Below, one piece after another: positions 17,247-25,040 of a DNA stretch of 37,779 nt (position 1 is its first letter; each line of letters opens with the position of its first letter). The DNA lies in contig NZ_RDBP01000012.1 in NCBI RefSeq assembly GCF_008042045.1, forward strand, positions 3,391,644 through 3,429,422, written 5' to 3'. The stretch is from Streptomyces sp. T39 (GTDB taxonomy: Bacteria; Actinomycetota; Actinomycetes; Streptomycetales; Streptomycetaceae). A program made the position numbers and the translations under genes. The notes beneath the pieces are model-generated. The model was not told the origin of the DNA. It did not search any database and saw only the letters and a list, made by a program, of their open reading frames with translations.

Positions 17247-17310
17247 GTACCGCGCCCGTGCGCCGACCGGTCTCCGGTGTGTACCGCGCCCGTGCGCCGA
17301 CCGGTCTCCG
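17247..17310. repeat. two 30-bp perfect direct repeats, 34-bp period
   Basis: Copies at 17247-17276 and 17281-17310 are identical and separated by GTGT. They lie in the gap between the GNAT start and the CAP-domain gene terminator. Two copies are not a CRISPR array. They could be a tandem slippage product or a paired protein-binding site. Confidence 0.85.
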
Positions 17311-17335
17311 TGCGTCGTGCGGGGCCGGGGGTCGT

Positions 17336-17367
17336 GAGGTGTCCGGCCGGTCGGGGCCGGACACCTC
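17336..17367 (-). terminator. hairpin terminator of the CAP-domain gene
   Basis: GAGGTGTCCGGCC and its complement form a perfect 13-bp stem (17336-17348 with 17355-17367) with a 6-base loop, 20 bases past the minus-strand stop. CCTCCCC/GGGGAGG (17364-17387) offers a competing stem. Confidence 0.7.
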
Positions 17368-17387
17368 CCCCCTCGGGGCCGGGGAGG

Positions 17388-18266
17388 TCAGCGCCCGGCG
17401 CCGAAGTTCTGGGTCCACCACGGGCCGCCGTCGCCCATGTGCACGCCGACGCCCAGCTCGTCGAAGGAGCAGTTGAGGATGTTGGCGCGGTGGCCGGGGC
17501 TGTTCATCCAGGCGTCCATGACCGCCTCGGCGTCCGCCTGCCCCCGGGCTATGTTCTCGCCCAGCGTGGACCACGCGTACCCGGCGGCCTCGACGCGGCT
17601 CGTCATCGTCGAACCGTCGGGCCCGGTGTGGGACATCACGCCCGAGGCGGCCATCACGTCGCTGTAGTCGTCGGCCGCCTGCGTGAGCCGGGGGTTCGAC
17701 GTCACCGGGCCGCAGCCCGCCGCCGCGCGCTCCTTGTTCACCAGCGCCAGCACCTGCGCCTCGGCGCCGTTCGACGCCGGGTCCGAACCGCCCCCGGAGC
17801 CCGCACCGGAGCCGGACGTCGCCCCGTCGCCCTGGGACCCGCCGCCGGAGCCGGCGGAGGCCGGAGCGCGGGTGGGGCTCGCCGAGGCCCTCTTCTTGGC
17901 CGCGGCCTTCGCCTCGGCCGCCCGTGCCGCCTCCGCGCGCGCCGCCTCCGAGGCGGAGCGGTCCGGCTGCGGGGAGAGCGTCGCGCTGGGAAGCGGCGAC
18001 CGGGACGGGCTCGCGCTCGCCGTCGGCGTGGCCGTCGGCTGCGGCAGGGCGCCGCCCTGCGGACCGGCCGCGGTCGTGACGTCGGGGGCGTCCGCGGCGA
18101 CGCTTCCGGCCGCCCCGTCCCCCTCGCCGTCCGTCACCACGGTGGCGCCGACGCCCGCCGCGACCGTGAACGCGCCCAGCGTCAGCACGGCGTTACGGGC
18201 TCGTCCGCCCTTGGGGCGGGCGTGCGAGCGGGAACGGGACCGTCTGCCGGCCCGGTGGGAACTCAT
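17388..18266 (-). CDS. CAP (SCP-like) domain exported protein
   Basis: A 292-residue protein. A strongly basic N-terminus is followed by a hydrophobic segment (ARNAVLTLGAFTVAAGVGATVV), then a long Ala/Ser/Pro/Gly-rich linker with helical A-A-K/E repeats (to about residue 160). The C-terminal CAP domain has VLALVNKERAAAGC, LTQAADDYSDVMAASGVMSHTG, YAWSTLGENIARG and WMNSPGHRANILNCSF. The His/Glu cavity residues are present, and two Cys could pair. It starts at ATG 18266 with GAGGTG nine bases upstream. Such proteins are secreted or wall-associated; their biochemical role is unclear. Confidence 0.88.
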   Translation of the reverse strand: MSSHRAGRRSRSRSHARPKGGRARNAVLTLGAFTVAAGVGATVVTDGEGDGAAGSVAADAPDVTTAAGPQGGALPQPTATPTASASPSRSPLPSATLSPQPDRSASEAARAEAARAAEAKAAAKKRASASPTRAPASAGSGGGSQGDGATSGSGAGSGGGSDPASNGAEAQVLALVNKERAAAGCGPVTSNPRLTQAADDYSDVMAASGVMSHTGPDGSTMTSRVEAAGYAWSTLGENIARGQADAEAVMDAWMNSPGHRANILNCSFDELGVGVHMGDGGPWWTQNFGAGR

Positions 18267-18637
18267 ACGTACGGCACCTCGGTGGTCGTCGGTCACGCAC
18301 AATCCCGGCAGGCGCCTCGGCGCCCGCCGGGATCCGTGGGGGGTTGCCCCGAGCGTAAGCCCGGCCGCCGCCCCGGCGGGTGCTCACGGGGTCTTCTTCA
18401 AGAAGCCATAAGAAAGCCGCCAAAGTCCCGTGAGGCGGTCCGGCCCCGCCCCCGCGGAACGTCGGGCCGCTCCCGCGTACGGGAATTGGTCTGCCGCACT
18501 TGTCCAAGGCGCTGGTCCCGGCGCCCGGCAGGCGCTTGGATGACAGATGGTGACGGAGCGCGTCACCGAGTGTGTGACGGAGTGTGTCACGGGTTGCGTG
18601 ACGAAGTGCCCGACGGGCGAGGACGGGGGCGTGCGGC
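18267..18637. other. 371-bp divergent regulatory region
   Basis: No gene is seen. It contains a CTTCTT-C-AAGAAG palindrome (18393-18405) nested inside an 8-bp inverted repeat (CTCACGGG at 18383-18390, CCCGTGAG at 18427-18434). An imperfect TCCAAGGCGC/GCGCTTGGA dyad lies at 18503-18540. The GTGAC array, annotated separately, is at 18550-18614. Confidence 0.6.
18550..18614. repeat. three-unit dyad array, 24-bp period
   Basis: GTGAC-N7-GTCAC dyads lie at 18550-18566 and 18574-18590. A third, degenerate unit (GTGAC-N7-CCGAC) is at 18598-18614. The period is exactly 24 bp. The array ends 23 bases before the Hsp70-like start, so it is probably an operator array or part of the mRNA leader. Confidence 0.7.
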
Positions 18638-20380
18638 ATGGTGTCACGGGTGGCGGCCGCGATCGACTTCGGTACCCACGGATCGGGCTTCGCCTGGTGC
18701 GCGGTGAACGACGGCGAGGATCCGGCGGACCGGCGGATCGACTTCTTCGACCAGTGGAAGGACCAGCCGGTCAGCTACCCCAAGAACCTGTCCGCGCTGC
18801 TCCTCGACGACGACGGCCGGGTCCTCGAATGGGGATACGCGGCCCGCCGCGCCCGCGCGAACCGGGCCGAGGGCCGGTTCGCGACCGGGTTCAAGACCTG
18901 GCTGAAGCCGGACGCCGGGGAGGGCGGCACACCGGGGGAGGCGAAGGAGCTCGTCGCCGCCTATCTGCGCGAGCTGCGCAACCGGGCGCTGCTGTCCATC
19001 ACCGGCGGAGGCTTCCACCCCGACGACGTCCGGTGGTGCCTGACGGTCCCCGCGATCTGGGACGACGCCGAGCGCAACCTGATGCGCCAGGCCGCCGAGG
19101 AGGCCGGATTCCCCACCGGGCGGGAGCGGCTGATCCTGGTGACCGAGCCGGAGGCCGCCGCCGTGTACTGCGCGGTCGACCGCGGCGCCGGCATCGGCGG
19201 CGCGGACACCGCGCCCACCCTGGTCGTCGACTGCGGCGGCGGCACGGTCGACATCGCCGGGTACCGCGACCGCGGCGACGGCACCCTGGAGGAACTGTGC
19301 ACGCCGGTCGGCGGCAAGCAGGGGTCCGACTACATCAACCGGCGTTTCGAGCGGGAGATGGCGCAGCGGATCGGCCCCGCGGCGTACCGCGCGCTCCAGG
19401 AGCGCGAACACGAACTGCTGTCGCTGCTGGACGGGTTCGAGAGCGCCAAGGCCGCCTTCCGCGTCGACTCCGACGAACCCACCCGCATCCCGCTGTCGTT
19501 CGCCGCCGGCAACACGATCGTGCGGCACGGCGGTCTGGAGCGGCTGGCGTCCAGCCAGAACGGCGTCGACGACGAGATCGTGCTCACCGCGGACGTGATG
19601 CGCACGCTCTTCGAGGGCACCGTCGACCCACTGGTCCGCCAGGTCGTGACCCGCACCCGTGAACTGCTGGCCGCCTGCGGCCCCGACGAGGTCCTGCGGG
19701 TCGTGGTGGTGGGCGGATTCGCGCAGTCGCTGTACGTCAGGTCGCGGCTGACCGAGGACGTCACCCAGGAGTTCGGCGCGCGGGTGCGGATCGTCATCCC
19801 GCCGAGCCCCGCCCGCGCCGTCCTCGCGGGGGCCGTGCACTACGCGTGCCGGCCGGAGATCGTGCATTCGCGCCGGGCCCGCTCCTCCTACGGCGCCGCC
19901 ATCGCGCTGCCCCGGAAGCTGTTCGAGCGCGGCGAGGTGGCCGGTCTGCCCAAGCAGAAGGACGCCGAGGGCCGGGGTTTCCGCCTGGGCCATCTGAAGG
20001 TGTTCGTACGGGCCGGCGACGTGGTGAGGGTGGGGGAGGAGTGGCGGATGAACCTGCTGCCCGTCGACGCCTCGGACACCCGTCTGCGGGTGGCCGTCCA
20101 CTCCTCGCCGGACCCCCGGATGAAGACCGTGAACAGCCCCGGTGCGCGGCGGATCGGCGAGGTCGTCGTCGACATCTCCGAGTCGCTGGGGCAGCCGAGC
20201 GAGGAACGCGCGGTCGAGGTCGCCTTTCGCTTCGGCGGGACCGAGATCGAGGTGAGCGGGCGCAACCCGCGCACCGGCGAGCTCAACCGCACGGTGCTGA
20301 ACTTCCGTTCCGACCCCGAGCCCGAGCCGACCGCGGACGCCCTGCCCGGACCGGAGGGCGGCCGCGTCCCCGGCGGGTGA
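18638..20380 (+). CDS. HSPA12-like Hsp70-family ATPase
   Basis: A 580-residue actin/Hsp70-fold ATPase. Phosphate-1 is AAIDFGTHGSGFAW (Asp10), phosphate-2 is LVVDCGGGTVDIAGY (Asp198), the connect region is VTEPEAAAVYC, and the adenosine motif is VVVVGGFAQS. The CGGGTVD loop and the divergent phosphate-1 resemble HSPA12 proteins rather than DnaK. The C-terminal 180 residues are beta-rich and shorter than a DnaK substrate domain plus lid; I see no EEVD-like tail. No dnaJ or grpE homologue lies nearby. The ATG at 18638 has a GGGGG ribosome site. The client is unknown. Confidence 0.88.
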   Translation: MVSRVAAAIDFGTHGSGFAWCAVNDGEDPADRRIDFFDQWKDQPVSYPKNLSALLLDDDGRVLEWGYAARRARANRAEGRFATGFKTWLKPDAGEGGTPGEAKELVAAYLRELRNRALLSITGGGFHPDDVRWCLTVPAIWDDAERNLMRQAAEEAGFPTGRERLILVTEPEAAAVYCAVDRGAGIGGADTAPTLVVDCGGGTVDIAGYRDRGDGTLEELCTPVGGKQGSDYINRRFEREMAQRIGPAAYRALQEREHELLSLLDGFESAKAAFRVDSDEPTRIPLSFAAGNTIVRHGGLERLASSQNGVDDEIVLTADVMRTLFEGTVDPLVRQVVTRTRELLAACGPDEVLRVVVVGGFAQSLYVRSRLTEDVTQEFGARVRIVIPPSPARAVLAGAVHYACRPEIVHSRRARSSYGAAIALPRKLFERGEVAGLPKQKDAEGRGFRLGHLKVFVRAGDVVRVGEEWRMNLLPVDASDTRLRVAVHSSPDPRMKTVNSPGARRIGEVVVDISESLGQPSEERAVEVAFRFGGTEIEVSGRNPRTGELNRTVLNFRSDPEPEPTADALPGPEGGRVPGG

Positions 20381-20433
20381 GCGCCGTCGCGCACCCGCAC
20401 CCCCGCCACCCGCGACCGACCGAAGGGGAAGAG

Positions 20434-20439
20434 ATGTCC
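20434..20439 (+). pseudogene. possible orphan start codon cut by inverted repeat
   Basis: An ATG at 20434, with GAAGGGGAAG just upstream and 54 bases after the Hsp70-like stop, looks like the start of a co-transcribed gene. After ATG-TCC the sequence enters the inverted copy of the downstream gene. The frame then runs on as low-complexity translation. This may be a gene remnant truncated by rearrangement, or an assembly junction. Confidence 0.35.
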
Positions 20440-20534
20440 CGGCGTACCAGCGCGCCCAGATGCGGGCCAGCTCCATCCGGTCACCGTCGGGCAGCCGGCG
20501 CAGCCAGTCCATGGCGTCCGGGCCCGGGCCGGTC
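20440..20534 (-). repeat. left arm of 95-bp perfect inverted repeat
   Basis: An exact reverse complement of 20764-20858, which lies inside the next gene. Read on the minus strand, it contains MDWLRRLPDGDRMELA, identical to that gene. Spacer 229 bp. Confidence 0.95.
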
Positions 20535-20603
20535 GGCCCCGGCCCCCGTGCCTTCGGCCCCGGGGCCCCGAAGCCCGGGCCGGGACCTGGGTATCGGCAT
20601 CGA

Positions 20604-20625
20604 TGTCAGTGGCGGCCCCTACGCT
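20604..20625 (+). promoter_or_regulatory. RecA-NDp/PafBC-type DNA-damage promoter candidate
   Basis: TGTCAGTG (20604-20611), eight bases, then TACGCT (20620-20625) match the actinobacterial RecA-NDp consensus TTGTCRGTG-N8-TAnnnT except for the first T. The ATG follows seven bases later, so the transcript is probably leaderless. PafBC drives such promoters in mycobacteria. Confidence 0.6.
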
Positions 20626-20632
20626 CGCCGTC

Positions 20633-21712
20633 ATGAGCGGATGGCAGACGGATGCCGGTGTCCTCCTCGCCCAGGCCGAGCGCCGGCGGGCGTGCGCGGA
20701 GCGCGGCGACCTGGGCGGGGTGGCCCGGGCCGTGATGGACGCCGCCTGCCGCAACGGATCCCTGACCGGCCCGGGCCCGGACGCCATGGACTGGCTGCGC
20801 CGGCTGCCCGACGGTGACCGGATGGAGCTGGCCCGCATCTGGGCGCGCTGGTACGCCGACCCGGAGCCCGAACGGGAAGGCGACATCGCCCTGCGGGACG
20901 TCTCCTACTTCCGCGCCGAACTGCTCGTCGTGGCCTCCGGCGTCGCCAGAGGGCTCGACCCGGACCTCCTCGCCGATGCCCGCCGGGCGCGACTGGCCTG
21001 GATCGCGGGGGAATACGCCCTCCAAGGGCACCGTGAGTGGGAGCTCGCCGACGCGGAGATCGCGGCGGGGCGGATCCCCGGCCCCGCGGTGCTCGCGGCC
21101 TTCCGGCGCACCGCCCTCGACCAGCCCGGCGAGCCCGCCCTGCGCGAGATGCTCGCCCGCTTCCCCGGCCCGGTGCTCAACCCGGGCGAGCCATGGGCCG
21201 ATCAGGCGCTCGAGGACGCCGCGCGTGCCGGCCGGCCCCTGGAGCGGCTGCTCGCCCATCGCGCCGCCGCCTCCGCCGCGGGCCCGTCCGCGGCCTGGCT
21301 GCGCACCGCACAGGATCTCCTCGTGGCCGCGGGCCCCGAGCAGGTCCGCCGGTACGTCCCGCGATGGTTCGAACTGGTGGGCCGGGAGCGGAGCATGCCG
21401 CTGGCGGGCGGGTACGGCCGCCACGAATGCGACCCGTACAACGCCCAGGCGCTGCGCGCCCAGGCCTGGTTCCTGTCACTGCTCCCGCCCTCCGACGAGA
21501 CCTGCGACACCCTCGCCGGGCTGGTCCGGACGGTCCGTCTGGGCCTGCCCGCCCTCACCCGCCGCCCGGCCGGTGTCGCCGAGGCCGCCGTCACCGCCCT
21601 GTCCCGCATCGGAGGCGACGACGCCCGCCGCGAACTGGACGACCTGCGCCGCCGGATCACCGACAGACATCTCCGCCGCCGCATCGACCACGCCCTGGCC
21701 ACCACCGCCTGA
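20633..21712 (+). CDS. helical repeat-like protein of unknown function
   Basis: A 359-residue, soluble, mostly alpha-helical protein that I do not recognise. Trp/Arg/Leu-rich amphipathic helices (AMDWLRRLPDGDRMELARIW; REWELADAEI) recur, and the C-terminus (VAEAAVTALSRIGGDDARRELDDLRRRITDRHLRRRI) looks like a HEAT-type repeat. No catalytic motif is seen. The ATG at 20633 directly follows a RecA-NDp-type promoter, so the gene may respond to DNA damage. Bases 20764-20858 are repeated in inverted form upstream. It follows the HSPA12-like gene, but its own promoter argues against a simple operon. Confidence 0.75.
   Translation: MSGWQTDAGVLLAQAERRRACAERGDLGGVARAVMDAACRNGSLTGPGPDAMDWLRRLPDGDRMELARIWARWYADPEPEREGDIALRDVSYFRAELLVVASGVARGLDPDLLADARRARLAWIAGEYALQGHREWELADAEIAAGRIPGPAVLAAFRRTALDQPGEPALREMLARFPGPVLNPGEPWADQALEDAARAGRPLERLLAHRAAASAAGPSAAWLRTAQDLLVAAGPEQVRRYVPRWFELVGRERSMPLAGGYGRHECDPYNAQALRAQAWFLSLLPPSDETCDTLAGLVRTVRLGLPALTRRPAGVAEAAVTALSRIGGDDARRELDDLRRRITDRHLRRRIDHALATTA
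20764..20858 (+). repeat. right arm of 95-bp perfect inverted repeat
   Basis: Lies within codons about 44-75 of the 20633-21712 gene and is identical in reverse complement to 20440-20534. This is the original copy, since here it is in frame in a complete gene. Confidence 0.95.
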
Positions 21713-22159
21713 GCGCCGCGCCCGCTCCCGCCGAGGATGGGTGCGCGGGCCCGGGACGCCGCCCGCCGCCCTCCGCGAGCCGGTTGCCGGAGGCCCTTGC
21801 GCTCCCGGCAGGGCTCCGTCCGCCGCGCACCCCGGCTCGCGGTCCGCACACCACCGGCGAGCCGGCCCACGCCCGGAAGCTCTCGCCGCCGGAGGTCTCC
21901 CGCCGCAGCGGCCGTGCCGCCGGGCGGGCCGGTTCGGCGCCCGGCGCGCGGCCGCCCTGTCCGGTACACGCTCGACCTGCCCCGTCTCGCCGCACTCGGG
22001 ACCGGCCTGCCGGCGGCCGCCCTGCGCCGAGCACGTGCCGCGCCGTCCTGCCGCCCCCGGCGACGCGCGGGGGACGGGGCGCCGGGAAACCCTCGCGTGT
22101 TACTCGCCGGTAAGCAATGATGGCGGGGAAGCATCCATGCGGCCCGGGCGGAGTCAGCG
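21713..22159. other. 447-bp intergenic stretch without a gene
   Basis: Very GC-rich. Translations in all frames are Pro/Arg/Ala low-complexity with no conserved motif, and I see no RNA gene. Only the last 60 bases show promoter-like, less GC-rich sequence around the TTAC/GTAA dyad. Confidence 0.6.
22100..22113. promoter_or_regulatory. TTAC-N6-GTAA dyad upstream of the amidase
   Basis: TTAC TCGCCG GTAA is followed by an AT-richer GCAATGAT. It lies about 47 bases before the amidase GTG, a suitable position for a repressor site overlapping a promoter. Confidence 0.35.
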
Positions 22160-23605
22160 GTGACGACTTTCGAGGAACAGACCACGGTGCACGTCTTCCG
22201 GGACGATGCGCTCGGCGAGCACGACGCCGTCGGACTCGCCGGGGCCATCCGGCGGCGCGAGATCTCCGCCGCCGAGGCGGCCCGGGACGCGGCGGCGCGG
22301 GTCAGGGAGGCGGACGCGCTGCTCCACGCCGTCCAGACGCACATCGAGGCCCCGGCCCCCACGTCCGCCCCCGGTGGCGCCTTCGCCGGGGTGCCGACCC
22401 TCGTCAAGGACAACACCGACTACGCCGGACTCCCCACCGGGCACGGCAGCGCCGCCTTCACCCCGCGCACCGCGCGCCGCCACGCCCCGTTCACCCGGCA
22501 GTTCCTGAGCACCGGCGTGACGGTGCTGGGCAAGACCCGGCTGCCCGAGTTCGGCTTCAGCCCGACCACGGAGTACGACGGCGCCGAGCCCGTGCGCAAC
22601 CCGTGGCACACGGGCCACTCGGCGGGCGGTTCGTCGGGCGGCAGCGCGGCCCTCGTCGCCGCCGGAGCCGTGCCGCTCGCGCACGCCAACGACGGCGGCG
22701 GCTCGATCCGCATCCCCGCCGCCTGCTGCGGACTCGTCGGTCTGAAGCCCACCCGGGGGCGGGTCGTGCCGAACGCCCAGGGCCGCCAGCTGCCGCTCGA
22801 CATCGTCTCCGACGGGATCGTCAGCCGCACCGTGCGCGACAGCGCCGCCTTCCTCGCGGCCGCCGAGGCCCACTGGCGCAACCCCGGGCTGCCGCCCGTG
22901 GGACCCCCGGCCGAAGGGCCCTCGGGGCGCCCGCTGCGGATCGGGCTCCTGCTGGACTCGCCGAACGGCGTCGCCACCGACGGTCCGACCCGTGCGGCCG
23001 TCACCGGGACCGCGGACGCGCTGGAGCGGCTCGGGCACACCGTGCAGCCGGTCGAATTGGCGATCGACCCCCGTTTCACCGAGGACTTCCTCACCTACTG
23101 GGGCCTGCTGTCGTTCCTGCTGGGGGTCACGGGCCGCACGCTCGGTTCCGACTTCGACCGGCACCGGATGGACGGCCTCAGCCGCGGACTGCGCCGGACG
23201 TACACCACGAAGTGGCGGACCACCCCGGGGGTGGTGCGCCGGCTGAGGCGCACCCGCGAGGCGTACGCGGCCGCCTTCCGCGGCGTCGACCTCGTCCTGT
23301 CCCCGGTGCTCGCCCACACCACGCCCCCGCTCGGCCACCTCAGCCCGACCGTCCCGTACGAGACCCTGATCGAACGGATCCTCGCCTACGTCGCCTTCAC
23401 CCCGGTGAACAACGTCGTCGGCACGCCGTCCCTCTCGCTGCCCGCCGCCTCCGCGACTCCGGACGGCCTCCCCATCGGTGTGATGTTCTCCGCCCGCCCC
23501 GGCCACGAACGCACCCTCCTCGACGTCGGCTTCACCCTCGAGGCGGACCGCCCCTTCCGCCGCCTCCAGGACGTCCGGCCCGCCGGCCCGCTTCCGGCGG
23601 AGTGA
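22160..23605 (+). CDS. amidase-signature hydrolase
   Basis: A 481-residue amidase-signature enzyme with the Ser-cisSer-Lys triad. The Lys is in GVPTLVKDNTDYAG, the Gly/Ser-rich core is HSAGGSSGGSAALVAAG, and the nucleophile region is NDGGGSIRIPAACCGLVGLKPTRGR. The size is normal for stand-alone amidases such as 6-aminohexanoate-cyclic-dimer hydrolase relatives. It has no GatC/GatB neighbours, so it is unlikely to be GatA. GTG start at 22160 with GGAG upstream. The substrate is probably a small amide; unknown. Confidence 0.9.
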   Translation: MTTFEEQTTVHVFRDDALGEHDAVGLAGAIRRREISAAEAARDAAARVREADALLHAVQTHIEAPAPTSAPGGAFAGVPTLVKDNTDYAGLPTGHGSAAFTPRTARRHAPFTRQFLSTGVTVLGKTRLPEFGFSPTTEYDGAEPVRNPWHTGHSAGGSSGGSAALVAAGAVPLAHANDGGGSIRIPAACCGLVGLKPTRGRVVPNAQGRQLPLDIVSDGIVSRTVRDSAAFLAAAEAHWRNPGLPPVGPPAEGPSGRPLRIGLLLDSPNGVATDGPTRAAVTGTADALERLGHTVQPVELAIDPRFTEDFLTYWGLLSFLLGVTGRTLGSDFDRHRMDGLSRGLRRTYTTKWRTTPGVVRRLRRTREAYAAAFRGVDLVLSPVLAHTTPPLGHLSPTVPYETLIERILAYVAFTPVNNVVGTPSLSLPAASATPDGLPIGVMFSARPGHERTLLDVGFTLEADRPFRRLQDVRPAGPLPAE

Positions 23606-23797
23606 CTCGGCGCCCGGTGAGCGCGCCGGGCCGGCCGAGCAGGGCGCCCAGGCCCGAGGACGCCTCGGGGAGCGAGTCGGCGGCGGTGTGCGGTCGGCCG
23701 GCCGCGGGCGTGCCGGCGGATGTCGGACATCGTGTTCGCCGCGGGGTGCGGCCTCCGCGACGAGGCCGTGCAGGGCGGATGCCGTCCGGGGCGGCCC

Positions 23798-24187
23798 TCA
23801 GCGTGCGGCGGGAGCGGGCCGCGGGGTGGGAGCGCAGGCCGCTTCCTGGGCGGACATCACCTCGTCGCCGTGCTCGAAGGCCCATGCGCCGATGGCGTCG
23901 ATGGGGGCGAGCAAGGTCTGCCCGAGGGCGGTGAGCCGGTACTCGACCCGCGTTGGTGCGTCGGGGTGTGCCTGCCGGGCGACGAGTCCGTTGAACTGCA
24001 GCCGGCGCAGCGTCTCGTTGAGGACCTTGGAACTGATGCCGCCGATCTGCTCCCGCAGGTCGACCGGGCGCAGGGGGCCGTCGCGCAGTGCCCAGAGCAC
24101 CACGGCGTTCCAGGTGTTGGAGAGCAGGTCGAAGCCGAGGCGGGCGCGGCAGTCGGCGAGGAAGGCGTTGGTCGTCACGTACCACAT
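23798..24187 (-). CDS. HxlR-family transcriptional regulator
   Basis: A 129-residue winged-helix regulator. It has the HxlR pattern CRARLGFDLLSNTWNAVVLWALRDGPLRPVDL, GGISSKVLNETLRRLQFNGLV and wing residues APTRVEYRLTALGQTLLAPI. I chose ATG 24187 (MWYVTTNAF); earlier in-frame ATGs at 24226 and 24235 would extend into the divergent promoter. It is divergent from a reductase gene, the usual arrangement for HxlR regulators and their target. The Cys in the N-terminal helix (ADCRARLG) could be redox-sensitive. Confidence 0.88.
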   Translation of the reverse strand: MWYVTTNAFLADCRARLGFDLLSNTWNAVVLWALRDGPLRPVDLREQIGGISSKVLNETLRRLQFNGLVARQAHPDAPTRVEYRLTALGQTLLAPIDAIGAWAFEHGDEVMSAQEAACAPTPRPAPAAR

Positions 24188-24198
24188 GGTGCCCCAAC

Positions 24199-24210
24199 CG
24201 CTCTCTAGCG
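24199..24210. promoter_or_regulatory. possible HxlR operator
   Basis: CGCT-CTCT-AGCG is a short dyad in the 66-base divergent gap. It overlaps TAGCGT (24206-24211), a candidate -10 for the reductase gene. Confidence 0.3.
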
Positions 24211-24253
24211 TCGGTGTGAACGGCATGTCAGGCATGGAGAGAGGGACCCCGTG

Positions 24254-24946
24254 ATGAGAATCGGCGTACTGGGAACGGGCAACATGGCCGACGCGCTCGC
24301 CACCCACTGGGTGCGGGCCGGGCACGACGTGACCATCGGGGGGCGGGACCCCCGCAAGGCGGAGCGGCTCGCGGCGCGTATCGGAGGCGGCGCGAGGGCT
24401 GCCGGCCTGCGCGAGGCGGCCGGGTCCGGTCAGGAGGCGGTGCTGGCCGCGCTGCCCTTCGGGGTGGGAGCGGACGTGGCGCGGGAACTGCGCGTGCCCC
24501 TGGAGGGCACGGTGCTGATCGACTGCTCCAACCCGGTCGGCCCTGGCTTCCGGCTGCTGACGGAAGGAGGCCCCTCGGCCGCGCGGCAACTGGCCGCGGC
24601 GGCACCGGGAGCGCACGTCGTCAAGGCGTTCAACCTCTGCCACGAGGACGTGTGGCGCATGCGGCCGCCCGTCTTCGGCGGACGACCCCTCGCCGTACCC
24701 GTCTGCGGGGACGACGAGACGGCCCTGGCGCGTGTGCACGAGCTGGTGCGGGACGTGGGTTGTGAACCCGTGGCAGGCGGCGGTCTCGAGCGGGCGGGAC
24801 TTCTGGAGGCGACCGCCGCGCTGTTCATCGCGCTGTGGGTCGGTGAAGGAGCGGACGCGCAGGCCATCGCCCCTCCGCTGGCGTACGCGGCCGGACCGGG
24901 GGGCCAGGAGACCGCGTCGTCCGTCAGCTCTTCCGGCAGCAGGTGA
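24254..24946 (+). CDS. NADP-binding F420-dependent-oxidoreductase-like protein
   Basis: A 230-residue protein. The N-terminal Rossmann fold has IGVLGTGNMADALA (GxGxxA at 7-12), followed by IGGRDPRKAERLA, whose basic residues favour NADP. VLIDCSNP and HVVKAFNLCHEDV match the NADPH:F420 oxidoreductase/ProC-like family. It could reduce F420 or act on a small carbonyl substrate. An ATG is preceded directly by an in-frame GTG (24251); GAGAGAGGGAC is the ribosome site. It is divergent from the HxlR regulator, its probable controller. Confidence 0.8.
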   Translation: MRIGVLGTGNMADALATHWVRAGHDVTIGGRDPRKAERLAARIGGGARAAGLREAAGSGQEAVLAALPFGVGADVARELRVPLEGTVLIDCSNPVGPGFRLLTEGGPSAARQLAAAAPGAHVVKAFNLCHEDVWRMRPPVFGGRPLAVPVCGDDETALARVHELVRDVGCEPVAGGGLERAGLLEATAALFIALWVGEGADAQAIAPPLAYAAGPGGQETASSVSSSGSR

Positions 24947-25040
24947 CGGGGGGCCGGGGAAGACACAGGGGCGCAGGAGGCGGATGAACGCCACCGGGGG
25001 CCGCACCCCCGTTCCGGGGTGCGGCCCGAGGGGGTCGGCG

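Noticed and set aside
17247..17310. CRISPR array
   Set aside because: Only two repeats with a 4-base gap, no spacers and no cas genes.
18550..18614. Crp-type binding sites in the GTGAC array
   Set aside because: The half-sites are separated by seven bases within GTGAC/GTCAC, giving the wrong spacing for TGTGA-N6-TCACA or the Streptomyces Crp consensus.
18547..18640. A coding reading of the array as Val-Thr-Glu-Cys repeats
   Set aside because: The repeats read equally well as VTxx on both strands, as expected from palindromic DNA. There is no ribosome site, and the frame continues out of phase with the Hsp70-like gene.
22392..23506. Antisense open frames over the amidase gene
   Set aside because: Shadows caused by third-position GC bias; no motif, start site or conserved domain.
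23606..23797. Gene or clear terminator between amidase and HxlR gene
   Set aside because: Only short GC-rich pairings (for example GCCCGG/CCGGGC) and no coding signal; too weak to annotate.
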